A DNA stretch of 64,000 nucleotides from Brevibacillus fluminis (GTDB lineage Bacteria > Bacillota > Bacilli > Brevibacillales > Brevibacillaceae), in NCBI RefSeq assembly GCF_003710825.1, contig NZ_RHHQ01000019.1, positions 1-64,000 of the forward strand, read 5' to 3'. This document shows, piece by piece, positions 9,233 to 18,299 of the stretch. Under the pieces are notes generated by a model, which saw only the letters and a program-made list of their open reading frames with translations, had not been told where the DNA came from and did no database searches. How positions within the stretch are numbered: position 1 is the first letter of the stretch; every line of letters begins with the position of its first letter. Made by a program: the position numbers and the translations under genes.

Positions 9233-10846
9233 TTGACCATGGTTACGAAAGCTCATTCATTCCCGGCTGGCGTTGAGGTGACGGGAACTGTTACACCGGA
9301 ATTTGCTGAAATCCTTACGCCACAGGCGATGCAATTCGTGACAAAGCTTGTGCGTGAGTTTTCCCCGACACGGGAAAGCTTGCTGGATAGACGAGTGGAG
9401 CGCCAAAAAGATATCGATGCGGGAAAGCTGCCGGATTTTTTGACTGAGACAGAGGTGATTCGCAACAGTGAATGGACCATCGATCCGATTCCAGACGATT
9501 TAAAAGACCGCCGCGTAGAAATTACAGGACCGGCTGGGGACCGCAAGATGGTAATCAATGCGTTCAACTCTGGCGCAAAAATGTTCATGGCTGATTTTGA
9601 AGACGCCAACTCGCCGACTTGGGAAAATACGATCCAGGGTCAAATCAATATGCGGGATGCGGTAAACAAAACGATCAGCTTTGTCAGCCCGGAAGGTAAA
9701 TCTTACGCGCTGAATGAGCAAACTGCCACACTGATCGTCCGCCCGCGTGGATGGCACATGGTTGAAAAACACGTCTTGATCGATGGCCAGCCGATCTCCG
9801 CCAGCTTGTTTGATTTCGGATTGTTCCTCTTCCATAATGCACGTGTTTTGCTGGAGAAAGGGTCTGGACCTTATTATTATTTGCCGAAGCTGGAGAGTCA
9901 TTTGGAAGCACGTTTATGGAATGACGTATTCGTTTTCGCGCAGGAAGAACTGAGCATCCCACGCGGCAGCATCAAGGCGACGGTTTTGATTGAAACAATC
10001 CTTGCTACATTTGAAATGGATGAAATTTTATATGAGCTGCGTGAACATAGCGCAGGGCTTAATTGCGGCCGATGGGATTATATTTTTAGCTACATTAAAA
10101 AGCTGCGTAATCAGCCGCATGTGATTTTGCCTGATCGCGCTGTAGTTTCTATGACGGTGCCATTCATGCGGGCATACACGCAGGCTGCCATCAAGACGTG
10201 TCACAGACGGAATGCACCATCGATCGGCGGAATGGCCGCGCAAATCCCGGTCCGCAACAATCCAGAAGCCAACGAAGATGCTATGAGCAAAGTGAAAGCG
10301 GATAAGGAGCGGGAAGCGCGTGATGGTCACGATGGCACATGGGTCGCGCATCCGGGTTTGGTGCCGGTCGCGATGGAGGTGTTCAATCGAATCATGCCGA
10401 CCCCTAACCAGATTGATAACAAACGCAGCGATGTCCAGGTGACTGCAGAGGAGCTTCTGGCTGTTCCAGAGGGGCAGATTACAGAAGCGGGACTGCGCAC
10501 CAATATCAGCGTGGGCGTTCAATATATTGAAGCATGGCTCCGAGGCTCCGGTGCCGTCCCCATCAACAATCTGATGGAAGATGCGGCAACAGCCGAAATT
10601 TCCCGAGCGCAAGTCTGGCAATGGATTCGCCATCCGAAAGGCATGCTGGCAGACGGGCGCAAAGTCACGATCGACCTCGTCCGACGGTATCTCTCAGAGG
10701 AGATGGCCATCATCAAGCAAGCGATTGGGGAGTCTGCATACACCTCCGGCAAATTTAAAGAAGCAAGCAAGTTATTCGAGGAACTCGCCATTTCCAAGCA
10801 CTTCGAAGAGTTCCTGACAATCCCGGGTTATCACCTTTTAACATAA
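9233..10846 (+). CDS. aceB: Malate synthase A
   Basis: Condenses glyoxylate with acetyl-CoA to malate, the second glyoxylate-shunt step. The 537-residue length and the signature HSAGLNCGRWDYIFS identify the A isoform; PIDD-type metal ligands and a late catalytic region (NLMEDAATAEISR) are present. Start is TTG 9233 or ATG 9239; AAGGGGAG at 9221-9229 suits either. aceA follows after a short gap, so both shunt enzymes are one operon. This pair takes the place of the dck-dgk genes that follow serS in B. subtilis, which lacks the shunt. Confidence 0.96.
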   Translation: MTMVTKAHSFPAGVEVTGTVTPEFAEILTPQAMQFVTKLVREFSPTRESLLDRRVERQKDIDAGKLPDFLTETEVIRNSEWTIDPIPDDLKDRRVEITGPAGDRKMVINAFNSGAKMFMADFEDANSPTWENTIQGQINMRDAVNKTISFVSPEGKSYALNEQTATLIVRPRGWHMVEKHVLIDGQPISASLFDFGLFLFHNARVLLEKGSGPYYYLPKLESHLEARLWNDVFVFAQEELSIPRGSIKATVLIETILATFEMDEILYELREHSAGLNCGRWDYIFSYIKKLRNQPHVILPDRAVVSMTVPFMRAYTQAAIKTCHRRNAPSIGGMAAQIPVRNNPEANEDAMSKVKADKEREARDGHDGTWVAHPGLVPVAMEVFNRIMPTPNQIDNKRSDVQVTAEELLAVPEGQITEAGLRTNISVGVQYIEAWLRGSGAVPINNLMEDAATAEISRAQVWQWIRHPKGMLADGRKVTIDLVRRYLSEEMAIIKQAIGESAYTSGKFKEASKLFEELAISKHFEEFLTIPGYHLLT

Positions 10847-10865
10847 AAAAGTGGAGAGGACTGAC

Positions 10866-12152
10866 ATGACAATGAGTAAAAGAGAAGATGTATTGCTGGT
10901 AGAGGCAAGCTGGAAAGATGATCGCTGGAAAGGGGTCGAGCGTCCTTATTCCGCTGAAGATGTAGTTCGTCTGCGCGGTTCAGTTCAAATTGAGCAAACA
11001 TTGGCACGATTGGGAGCTGAGCGTCTGTGGAACCTGCTGCATACGGAGGATTACATCAATGCTCTGGGCGCACTGACGGGGAACCAAGCGATTCAACAGG
11101 TGAAAGCGGGCCTGAAAGCCATTTATTTGAGCGGCTGGCAAGTGGCGGCTGATGCGAACCTGTCGGGGCAAATGTACCCGGACCAAAGCTTGTATCCAGC
11201 TAACTCCGTTCCACATGTCGTTAAGCGGATCAATCAAGCGCTGCAGCGTGCTGACCAGATCTCTCACTCCGAAGGCAGCGATGATACGCATTGGTTCGCA
11301 CCGATTGTCGCGGATGCAGAGGCAGGCTTTGGCGGGCCGCTGAACGTATTCGAATTGATGAAGTCGATGATCGAAGCGGGTGCTGCCGGCGTTCACTTTG
11401 AAGATCAGCTGGCATCCGAGAAAAAATGCGGCCATATGGGCGGCAAAGTGCTGATCCCGACGCAAGCTGCCGTTCGCAATCTAGTCTCGGCTCGTCTGGC
11501 TGCCGATGTGATGGGCGTACCGACGCTTATCGTCGCTCGAACGGACGCCAATGGTGCATTCCTGATTACAAGCGATATCGACGAACGCGATCGGGAGTTC
11601 CTGACAGGGGAGCGAACGGCCGAAGGATTCTTCAGAATGCACGGTGGGTTGGATGCGGCGATTGCTCGCGGTTTGGCTTATGCACCATATGCCGATCTGA
11701 TCTGGTGCGAGACCTCTGAGCCAAATATCGAGGAAGCAAGACGTTTTGCAGAAGCGATCCATGAGAAATTCCCAGGCAAATTGCTCGCTTACAATTGCTC
11801 CCCATCGTTCAACTGGAAAAAGAAGCTGGATGATGAAACCATCGCCAAGTTCCAACGTGAATTGGGCGCAATGGGCTACAAATTCCAATTTGTTACGCTG
11901 GCAGGTTTCCATGCCCTTAACCATAGCATGTTTGAATTGGCTCGTGGCTACAAGGATCGCGGCATGGCTGCCTACTCCGAATTGCAGCAGGCAGAGTTTG
12001 CAAGCGAGGTTCACGGCTATACAGCGACAAGACACCAGCGTGAAGTCGGAACAGGCTATTTCGATGAAGTAGCGCAAGTGATTACAGGTGGAACTTCGTC
12101 CACTACAGCACTATCCGGCTCGACAGAGGAAGAACAGTTCTCCCATTCATAA
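10866..12152 (+). CDS. aceA: Isocitrate lyase
   Basis: Cleaves isocitrate to succinate and glyoxylate, bypassing the decarboxylating TCA steps during growth on acetate or fatty acids. Catalytic Cys lies in the diagnostic KKCGH motif; Mg-binding and substrate motifs (ADAEAGFGG, VARTDA, YNCSPSFNW) are intact. GGAGAGG at 10852-10858 selects ATG 10866 over the GTG at 10851, giving 428 residues. The protein is the short bacterial form. Confidence 0.97.
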   Translation: MTMSKREDVLLVEASWKDDRWKGVERPYSAEDVVRLRGSVQIEQTLARLGAERLWNLLHTEDYINALGALTGNQAIQQVKAGLKAIYLSGWQVAADANLSGQMYPDQSLYPANSVPHVVKRINQALQRADQISHSEGSDDTHWFAPIVADAEAGFGGPLNVFELMKSMIEAGAAGVHFEDQLASEKKCGHMGGKVLIPTQAAVRNLVSARLAADVMGVPTLIVARTDANGAFLITSDIDERDREFLTGERTAEGFFRMHGGLDAAIARGLAYAPYADLIWCETSEPNIEEARRFAEAIHEKFPGKLLAYNCSPSFNWKKKLDDETIAKFQRELGAMGYKFQFVTLAGFHALNHSMFELARGYKDRGMAAYSELQQAEFASEVHGYTATRHQREVGTGYFDEVAQVITGGTSSTTALSGSTEEEQFSHS

Positions 12153-12161
12153 ACAAGTAAC

Positions 12162-12202
12162 ACAGGACATCCGGCTGTTGGGTTGGATGTCCTGTTTTTT
12201 TC
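12162..12202 (+). terminator. aceBA terminator
   Basis: Perfect 11-bp stem ACAGGACATCC / GGATGTCCTGT with a 12-nt loop and seven T. Confidence 0.93.
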
Positions 12203-12457
12203 CATTCAGGGCTGTGGTAAACTAAATGATAACCATACAAAAAATGTTGGAAGTTTCTCATTAGGAATAATGATGATTCTGAAAAATGGGAATATATAAA
12301 AAACGCCACGAACTCGCTGGTTTGCTCGTGTGCATGAACATAGTTATACCAAATAAATTCGACAAGATGAGAAATGTTTTGGCGTAGAACCGCGTATGTA
12401 TCTATTGGCATACATGTTGCAATAAATTAATTCAAACACTGAAAGGAGGTGAGGACT

Positions 12458-12541
12458 ATGCGTGAAGCTGTACGATGGGGGGTGTGCAAATCGGAGAACG
12501 TCGTTAGCTTTGAAAAATGGCTGTTTCGAATTCGAGTCTAG
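12458..12541 (+). CDS. Small ORF, 27 residues, unknown
   Basis: ATG 12458 is preceded by AAAGGAGGTGAGG, an almost perfect Shine-Dalgarno at good spacing. The frame encodes MREAVRWGVCKSENVV, then SFEKWLFRIRV, and a TAG stop. It ends 30 bp before the next gene and has no terminator of its own, so it is probably cotranscribed. It could be a leader peptide or a free microprotein; five basic residues and two Trp are notable. A candidate promoter TTGGCA lies at 12405-12410 with a poor -10. No family is recognised. Confidence 0.5.
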   Translation: MREAVRWGVCKSENVVSFEKWLFRIRV

Positions 12542-12571
12542 GTACAAACAATAATTTAGGAGGACGACTGT

Positions 12572-13795
12572 TTGAGTTCAAAATTAAAGGTAGCAGTATT
12601 AGGCGTAGGTGGAGTAGGACAGGTATGTGCGGATGAATTGGTGAAAAGCGACTATCTGGACAAGCTGGTTTTGGGCGATATCGCAACAGGCCCGGCCGAG
12701 CTGTTGGCAGATGAGCTTCGCGGTCTTACTAGTGCCACCATTGAGGTATACCAAGTAGATGCGAGCAATACGGATAGCGTGGCTTCCATTTTACACGATA
12801 TCGATCTGGTCCTTCATGCGGGATTGCCTGAATTCAACTTCAATGTGATGGAGGCATGCCTGCGCACGAAAACAAGCTACATTGACATGGCCTCTGTAAG
12901 TCCGGCTGGACTGAAGGAGCAGCTCTCTTGGGATCAAAAATTTAAGGATGCCGGCATTCTGGGCATCATGGGACTGGGCTGCGATCCGGGATTCTCCAAT
13001 ATCGCAGCGCGCTATGCGGTGGATCAGATGGACACCGTGGAATCGATTTCGATTCGTGACGGAGACAACTCCGAGGTTGATTACGACGGTTTTTGCACCT
13101 ATTTTAGTCCACAGACGGCGATCAGCGAATGCTTGGCAAAGCCGAACTATTGGACTGCCGAACAGGGCGAACAATTTTATCCGACTCCCTTTGCGAATAA
13201 AGAGGAGTTCGAATTCCCAGAGCCGATTGGCTGGCTGGACACCTATAACGTAGAACATGAGGAATCAACTACCCTCGGTGAAACAATTGGACGAGCGAAA
13301 GGTTGCAAATATGTCGACTTTAAGTACGCATTGCACCCCGAATTCGTGAATACTTTGCAGGTACTGAGCTACCTGGGCCTCGACGACGATGAAAAAATCA
13401 GCGTCAAGGGCGTTTCAGTGGCACCGCGAGATGTGGTTGTTACCACCATGCCGAAGCCCGCTGACTTGGCTGGTAAAATTCATGGATATTCGTGCGTAGG
13501 CGCTTTTGTGAAAGGAACCCAAGGCAATCACAAGCTGGAGATGTTCGTTTACACAATGGCTAACCACGACGAAGTGTTCCAGAAGACAGAATTCCAGGCA
13601 ACGGTTTGGCAGACAGGGGTTCCGCCGATTGCGGCTGTCGATTTGATCGCGGAAGGGAAATTGACGCTGAAAGGCTGCATCCCATCCGAGCTGATCGATC
13701 CAGTTCCATTCTTTGAACGCCTCAAGGCGCGCGGAATGGAATGGAACGTTATTACGAAAACGAGTCCACTATTAAAAATGGCATCGAATATATAA
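12572..13795 (+). CDS. Saccharopine dehydrogenase family NAD(P)-binding protein
   Basis: The 407-residue protein starts at TTG 12572 behind TAGGAGGACG. An N-terminal Rossmann fold opens with LGVGGVGQVCADEL and is followed by VDASNTDSVASIL; the C-terminal catalytic-like domain begins near residue 130 with GLGCDPGFSN. This layout is that of saccharopine dehydrogenase and carboxynorspermidine dehydrogenase relatives. The substrate cannot be read from the sequence, and no lysine or polyamine gene is adjacent. It is downstream of the 27-codon small ORF and ends in its own terminator. Confidence 0.8.
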   Translation: MSSKLKVAVLGVGGVGQVCADELVKSDYLDKLVLGDIATGPAELLADELRGLTSATIEVYQVDASNTDSVASILHDIDLVLHAGLPEFNFNVMEACLRTKTSYIDMASVSPAGLKEQLSWDQKFKDAGILGIMGLGCDPGFSNIAARYAVDQMDTVESISIRDGDNSEVDYDGFCTYFSPQTAISECLAKPNYWTAEQGEQFYPTPFANKEEFEFPEPIGWLDTYNVEHEESTTLGETIGRAKGCKYVDFKYALHPEFVNTLQVLSYLGLDDDEKISVKGVSVAPRDVVVTTMPKPADLAGKIHGYSCVGAFVKGTQGNHKLEMFVYTMANHDEVFQKTEFQATVWQTGVPPIAAVDLIAEGKLTLKGCIPSELIDPVPFFERLKARGMEWNVITKTSPLLKMASNI

Positions 13796-13805
13796 GGTTG
13801 GAAAA

Positions 13806-13833
13806 AGCGGCTCCTTGTGGGGAGCCGTTTTTT
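13806..13833 (+). terminator. Terminator of the saccharopine dehydrogenase-like gene
   Basis: CGGCTCC / GGAGCCG stem followed by TTTTTT. Confidence 0.85.
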
Positions 13834-13845
13834 ATGTGGAAGTGT

Positions 13846-13881
13846 CGCAAACGAAAAGCCCTTTTCCAAAGAAAAGGGCTT
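13846..13881 (-). terminator. Terminator of tRNA-Arg
   Basis: Perfect 11-bp stem AAGCCCTTTTC / GAAAAGGGCTT with a 4-nt loop at 13856-13881. On the minus strand it is followed by TTCGTTT, and it lies 24 bp after the tRNA. Confidence 0.8.
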
Positions 13882-13904
13882 GTAAGTGTAAGGCTAGGAA
13901 AAGG

Positions 13905-13978
13905 CGTCCCCGAGAGGACTCGAACCTCCGACGCATAGTTTAGGAAACTAACGCTCTATCCTGCTGAGCTACGGGGAC
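13905..13978 (-). tRNA. tRNA-Arg (anticodon CCU)
   Basis: The minus strand folds as a 74-nt cloverleaf. The acceptor stem GTCCCCG / CGGGGAC is perfect, the D arm contains AGCAGGATA, the anticodon loop is TTCCTAA (CCU, reads AGG), and the T arm is GGAGG-TTCGAGT-CCTCT. CCA is not encoded (GCCT follows). The outermost anticodon-stem pair is T-T. Its own promoter lies upstream. Confidence 0.95.
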
Positions 13979-14021
13979 ACGACGTGAATGCGGCGCATAC
14001 ATGCTGCTTTCACTACCTTTT

Positions 14022-14050
14022 ATTATATGTGTCGAATAAAATTTTGGCAA
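14022..14050 (-). promoter_or_regulatory. tRNA-Arg promoter
   Basis: On the minus strand TTGCCA, a 17-bp spacer and TATAAT, about 43 bp upstream of the tRNA. Confidence 0.8.
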
Positions 14051-14325
14051 ATCAATCCGTTTGTTTTAGGGCAAAACGGCCTTGCAGGAGGCGGTGTTGG
14101 AGGAGACGTTCCTTCAGTTCGCGGGAAGCAAGCTGTAAGAGGTGTTTTTCAAGATTATTCACGTTTCTCACCATTGGTAGTATTTGCTTAATTGTATCAC
14201 CCATATATATAGACTAACAGGGTGAAAAGTTCTGGTTTTGTAAAAACTGTTTCATACAAAAGCATGTGAACGGAAATAATGTTACAATTATATATACAAG
14301 TCTGAATAACTTTCGGGAGGGAATA
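14051..14325. other. Intergenic region before the YitT gene
   Basis: About 275 bp without a convincing gene. It holds a GGTGAAAAG/CACCC weak dyad around 14200-14232 and AT-rich promoter-like sequence (TTACAATTATATAT near 14282). Two short frames starting near 13985 cross the tRNA promoter and show no coding character. Confidence 0.5.
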
Positions 14326-15207
14326 ATGACAGAAGCAACAATCAAAACCACTCACCAAAAGGCGTCATTCACAAAAATCACGAGGCGAATGATTTTTATC
14401 CTGATCGGTGCTGCACTCGTGTCAATCGGACTGGAAATATTTCTGGTTCCCAATCGTATTATTGATGGAGGGGTTGTCGGGATCTCCATTCTCCTGTCTC
14501 ATGTGACCGGTTGGTCTTTGGGATTATTTTTGTTTCTGCTGAACTTGCCGTTTCTCATCATAGGATACAAGCAAATTGGCAAAACATTTGCACTCTCCAC
14601 CTTGTTCGGTGTTATCGTGATGTCGGTCGGAACAACGTTGCTGCACCCCGTACATAGTCTAACGGATGACCCGCTGCTTGCTGCGGTGTTCGGCGGCATT
14701 ATTTTGGGCGTCGGTGTCGGGATGGTTATTCGGAACGGCGGTTCGCTCGACGGCACGGAAATCGTGGCTATTTTGATCAATAAAAAAGTTCCGTTTTCCG
14801 TGGGCGAAATTGTCATGGGCTTTAATATCTTTATCTTATCGAGTGCGGGCTTTGTGTTCGAATGGGATCACGCAATGTATTCGCTGATCGCGTATTACAT
14901 TGCCTTTAAGATGATTGACCTGACAATTGAAGGTTTCCAAGAGTCCAAATCGGTCTGGATCATCAGCGAACAGTTCCGCGATATCGGGGATGCTCTCTTG
15001 GCGCGGCTGGGACGTGGAGTGACGTATTTGACCGGAGAAGGCGGCTATAGCGGTGACGACAAAAAGGTGATCTTTTGCGTAATCACACGATTGGAGGAAG
15101 CGAAGCTGAAGTCGATCGTGGAAGAAATCGATCCCGCTGCGTTTCTGGCGATCGGCAATATTCACGACGTCCGAGGCGGCCGCTTCAAGAAAAAGGACAT
15201 TCACTAA
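14326..15207 (+). CDS. YitT family membrane protein
   Basis: A 293-residue protein with about five to six transmembrane helices in residues 25-180 (DUF161-type domain; signatures FLVPNRIIDGGVVGIS and IRNGGSLDGTEI) and a C-terminal soluble DUF2179 domain (residues 205-285, including SGDDKKVIFCVI and HDVRGGRFKKK). Start ATG 14326 has GGGAGGG eight bases upstream. Members are widespread in Bacillales in several copies; the function is not firmly known. It is 30 bp upstream of the molybdopterin enzyme gene, so they may be cotranscribed. Confidence 0.88.
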   Translation: MTEATIKTTHQKASFTKITRRMIFILIGAALVSIGLEIFLVPNRIIDGGVVGISILLSHVTGWSLGLFLFLLNLPFLIIGYKQIGKTFALSTLFGVIVMSVGTTLLHPVHSLTDDPLLAAVFGGIILGVGVGMVIRNGGSLDGTEIVAILINKKVPFSVGEIVMGFNIFILSSAGFVFEWDHAMYSLIAYYIAFKMIDLTIEGFQESKSVWIISEQFRDIGDALLARLGRGVTYLTGEGGYSGDDKKVIFCVITRLEEAKLKSIVEEIDPAAFLAIGNIHDVRGGRFKKKDIH

Positions 15208-15237
15208 CGAAAAATTGGCGAGAAGGAAGGGGAGCTC

Positions 15238-17589
15238 ATGGGGAAAACAGTGCATTCCGGTCCAACCAAACTGCCTCGCATACCAGATCCGTCATTGTGG
15301 GTGAGCCCACTGCCATTTGGAGTAGGAAAGGTCAAACCGCATCACGCGCTTGACACAATGAAAGTGGTTTGGGAAAACCGGGATAATTTGCCGTATGCAT
15401 ACCGGATTTTGACCCAAGGTGTTTGCGATGGCTGCGCGTTAGGCGTATCAGGCTTGCGCGATCAAACACTGGACGGTCCCCATTTATGTAGCACCCGACT
15501 CAATGTCCTTCGCCTCAATACCATGCCTCCGATCAAACCAGACCTTTTACATAGCGAAATAACAGAGCTCCGCAAGCTGAGCAGCGCCGATTTGCGCAAG
15601 CTCGGGCGCATCCCCTACCCGCTTATTCGCCGGAAGGGGGAAACCCGTTTTAGCCGGTTGTCCTGGGATGCTGCGCTGGATGCCGTCGCAGGCAAAATTA
15701 GGCGGGTATCGCCCAAGCAATTGGCTTTTTACATGACAGCGCGGGGAATCACGAATGAATCATATTATGTCGCGGCAAAAGTGGCACGTTTCCTCGGAAC
15801 CAACCATATCGACAATGCCTCGCGCATTTGCCATTCGCCCTCGAAAACGGCCTTGAAGCGTTCGGTGGGAATTGCCGCATCGAGCTGCAGCTATAGCGAC
15901 TGGATCGGCACGGATGTGCTGGTGTTTTGGGGGAGCGTTGCTGCAAACAACCAGCCCGTGTCGACCAAATATATGTATGCCGCCAAGCGGAAAGGAACGA
16001 AGGTCATCTGCATCAATCCGTATCACGAGCCTTCGATGGACTCCTACTGGATCCCCTCAATCCCCGAATCAGCTTTGTTTGGCACCAAATTGACCGATGA
16101 TTTTTACCAAGTAAACATAGGCGGAGACATCGCTTTTATGAACGGCGTCATGAAGCGTTGGTTCGAGATGGAGGAAAAGCAGCGCGGGAGCGCGGTGAAC
16201 CATGCTTTCGTAGCGGAGCACGTCAAAGGCTATGACGATCTGCAAAAACATGTGAAACAGCAGGACTGGGCTGCGCTCGAAAAATCTTCGGGCATTTCGC
16301 AGGCGAGGATGCGTCAGTTCGCAGAGCTGCTGGCAAAAGCCAAGTCCGCCGTGTTTGTCTGGAGCATGGGGCTGACCCAGCATCGTTTTGGGACAGACAA
16401 CATCTCACAGGTGGCCAATCTCGCGCTGCTGCGCGGTTTCCTTGGGCGCGAAAACTGCGGATTGATGCCGATACGCGGCCATTCCGGCGTGCAGGGGGCA
16501 GGAGAGATGGGAGCAGACCCATTCAGCTTGCCGGGCGGCGACTGCAAGGAGAAAGACATCCGCAGGCTGGAGAAGCTTTGGGGCTTTTCGTTGCCGAGAT
16601 GGCAAGGCGACATTGTTGGCGTCACACTCGAGAATGCGCTGCTGCCCGATGATCATGAACGGCGCTGTAAAGTGTTCTACACCTCCGGGGGCAATTTTTT
16701 GGAAACGATGCCTAACCCTGACCATGTACGGCAATGTCTTGAACAAATCGAGCTGCGCGTTCACCAAGACATCATTTTGAACACCTCGACATTGGTTGAT
16801 GCCAGGGAGGCGGTCATCGTGCTTCCGGCAATGACCCGCTTCGAACAACCGGGTGGCGGGACGTCCACGTCAACCGAGCGGATGGTCTACTTTTCACCCG
16901 AGATCGAAGGGCCGCGGATCGCAGAAGCGAGGGCAGAATGGCAAATTTTTGTTGACCTTGCCGCCCGTGTCAAACCCGAGCAAAAGCAGAGAATCTGGTT
17001 TGACGATGCGAGCCAAATTCGGGAAGAGATCGCTAAGGCGGCACCTGCGTATGACGGGATCCAGCATTTGAAAAACAGAGGCGATTTTTTTCAGTGGGGC
17101 AACGCCTATTTATGTGAGGACGGGATATGTCCGACACCTGATGGAAAAGGACAGCTTCTCGCCATCGCATTGCCGGAGTTTCGCAAAGCGGAAGGGCAAT
17201 TTTTTGTGACGACAAGGCGAGGCAAGCAGTTTAATTCCATGGTGTATGGCAGCAAAGATCCGTTCAACGAAGCGGAGCGGACACATGTGCTGATGCATCC
17301 GAAAGATGCGTCCAAATTGATGATCGCGGAAGGCGATGCCATCGTCGTATACAATCAGCACGGCACTTTCTATGGAAAAGCTAAATATGCAGATGTGCTC
17401 GCGGGAAATATACAGTTGTACTGGCCGGAGGGCAATTGCCTGATGCCCAAGGGTGTTTTTGAAAAGCATGCGGGCATTCCGTCATACAACACTTCGGCGA
17501 TTGTAGAGAAGGCCGAGACGTTTTATGCTCAAAAGGATCGCAAGTATAAAGAAAAGCGGATTGAGGAGCTTGAGCTGGATATCGGATGA
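15238..17589 (+). CDS. FdhF/YdeP family molybdopterin oxidoreductase
   Basis: This 783-residue cytoplasmic protein belongs to the formate dehydrogenase alpha-like group typified by E. coli YdeP. The N-terminus has a Cys motif (GVCDGCALG, then CSTRL) for a likely iron-sulfur cluster, then the catalytic regions (RICHSPSKTALKRS, FWGSVAANNQPV, GFLGRENCGLMPIRGHSGVQGAGEMGAD) and a C-terminal molydopterin dinucleotide-binding domain (RRGKQFNSMVYGSKDPFN). Substrate is unknown; formate has been proposed only by similarity. No FdhD or cofactor gene is adjacent. Start ATG 15238 has AAGGGGAG upstream. Confidence 0.88.
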   Translation: MGKTVHSGPTKLPRIPDPSLWVSPLPFGVGKVKPHHALDTMKVVWENRDNLPYAYRILTQGVCDGCALGVSGLRDQTLDGPHLCSTRLNVLRLNTMPPIKPDLLHSEITELRKLSSADLRKLGRIPYPLIRRKGETRFSRLSWDAALDAVAGKIRRVSPKQLAFYMTARGITNESYYVAAKVARFLGTNHIDNASRICHSPSKTALKRSVGIAASSCSYSDWIGTDVLVFWGSVAANNQPVSTKYMYAAKRKGTKVICINPYHEPSMDSYWIPSIPESALFGTKLTDDFYQVNIGGDIAFMNGVMKRWFEMEEKQRGSAVNHAFVAEHVKGYDDLQKHVKQQDWAALEKSSGISQARMRQFAELLAKAKSAVFVWSMGLTQHRFGTDNISQVANLALLRGFLGRENCGLMPIRGHSGVQGAGEMGADPFSLPGGDCKEKDIRRLEKLWGFSLPRWQGDIVGVTLENALLPDDHERRCKVFYTSGGNFLETMPNPDHVRQCLEQIELRVHQDIILNTSTLVDAREAVIVLPAMTRFEQPGGGTSTSTERMVYFSPEIEGPRIAEARAEWQIFVDLAARVKPEQKQRIWFDDASQIREEIAKAAPAYDGIQHLKNRGDFFQWGNAYLCEDGICPTPDGKGQLLAIALPEFRKAEGQFFVTTRRGKQFNSMVYGSKDPFNEAERTHVLMHPKDASKLMIAEGDAIVVYNQHGTFYGKAKYADVLAGNIQLYWPEGNCLMPKGVFEKHAGIPSYNTSAIVEKAETFYAQKDRKYKEKRIEELELDIG

Positions 17590-17623
17590 GCTTTTTGGTC
17601 TCAGAAAGAAGCGTGAATAAGAT

Positions 17624-18214
17624 ATGGAGCGATTGAAGCAACAAATTGATTTTTTGATTGAAATCGACAAGCTGAAGCATGTGTTTCGACAGACCGTTCT
17701 CATCGATGGCTCGCGACAGGAAAATGATGCGGAGCATTCCTGGCACCTCGCTATGCTCGCGATGATTTTGCATGAGCATGCCAACGAGCCTGGCCTTGAT
17801 TTGCACAAGATCATCAAAATGGTGCTGATCCACGATTTAGTCGAGATCGATGCAGGAGATACCTTCATTTACGACGAGAAGGGGAACCTTGATAAAGCGG
17901 AGCGGGAGCAGGCGGCAGCAGATCGAATTTTTGCGATTTTGCCTGCTGATCAAGCTGCCGAGCTGCGCGCATTATGGGATGAATTCGAGCAACGGGAAAC
18001 GGCTGAAGCTCGGTTTGCCGCAGTCATCGATCGCCTGCAACCGCTCATTCACAATTATGTAACAGAGGGCACCTCATGGAAAAAGAACAATGTGACCGCT
18101 GACAAAGTGATCGCCCGCAATCGATTTATCCGCGATGTATCTGAGCCGCTGGGCATTTACGTGGAAGAATTGATTGCCGATTCGGTCAAAAAAGGTTATT
18201 TGCGCTCTTGCTAA
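17624..18214 (+). CDS. HD domain phosphohydrolase (YfbR/HDDC2-like)
   Basis: A 196-residue protein with metal-binding residues of the HD superfamily: His in AEHSWHLA, the HD pair in VLIHDLVEIDAGD and a later Asp in FAAVIDRLQPLIH. The arrangement resembles 5'-deoxynucleotidase YfbR and human HDDC2, which dephosphorylate nucleoside monophosphates. Substrate is inferred only. The ribosome site before ATG 17624 is weak, and the gene is 34 bp after the molybdopterin gene, with a terminator-like hairpin at its end (18203-18240). Confidence 0.82.
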   Translation: MERLKQQIDFLIEIDKLKHVFRQTVLIDGSRQENDAEHSWHLAMLAMILHEHANEPGLDLHKIIKMVLIHDLVEIDAGDTFIYDEKGNLDKAEREQAAADRIFAILPADQAAELRALWDEFEQRETAEARFAAVIDRLQPLIHNYVTEGTSWKKNNVTADKVIARNRFIRDVSEPLGIYVEELIADSVKKGYLRSC

Positions 18215-18299
18215 ACAGCAAGGGCGTTTACTCTTTTCTTTGCCAAAAAATGATATAATAAGCTAAAATTCGATTTCATACTTACAAGAAAGGGGATGT

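Noticed and set aside
12103..12411. 102-codon - frame between aceA and the small ORF
   Set aside because: Overlaps the aceBA terminator hairpin and shows no ribosome site or family pattern.
13984..14217. Two short + frames downstream of tRNA-Arg
   Set aside because: They run over the tRNA promoter in the antisense direction, have no ribosome site and no family resemblance.
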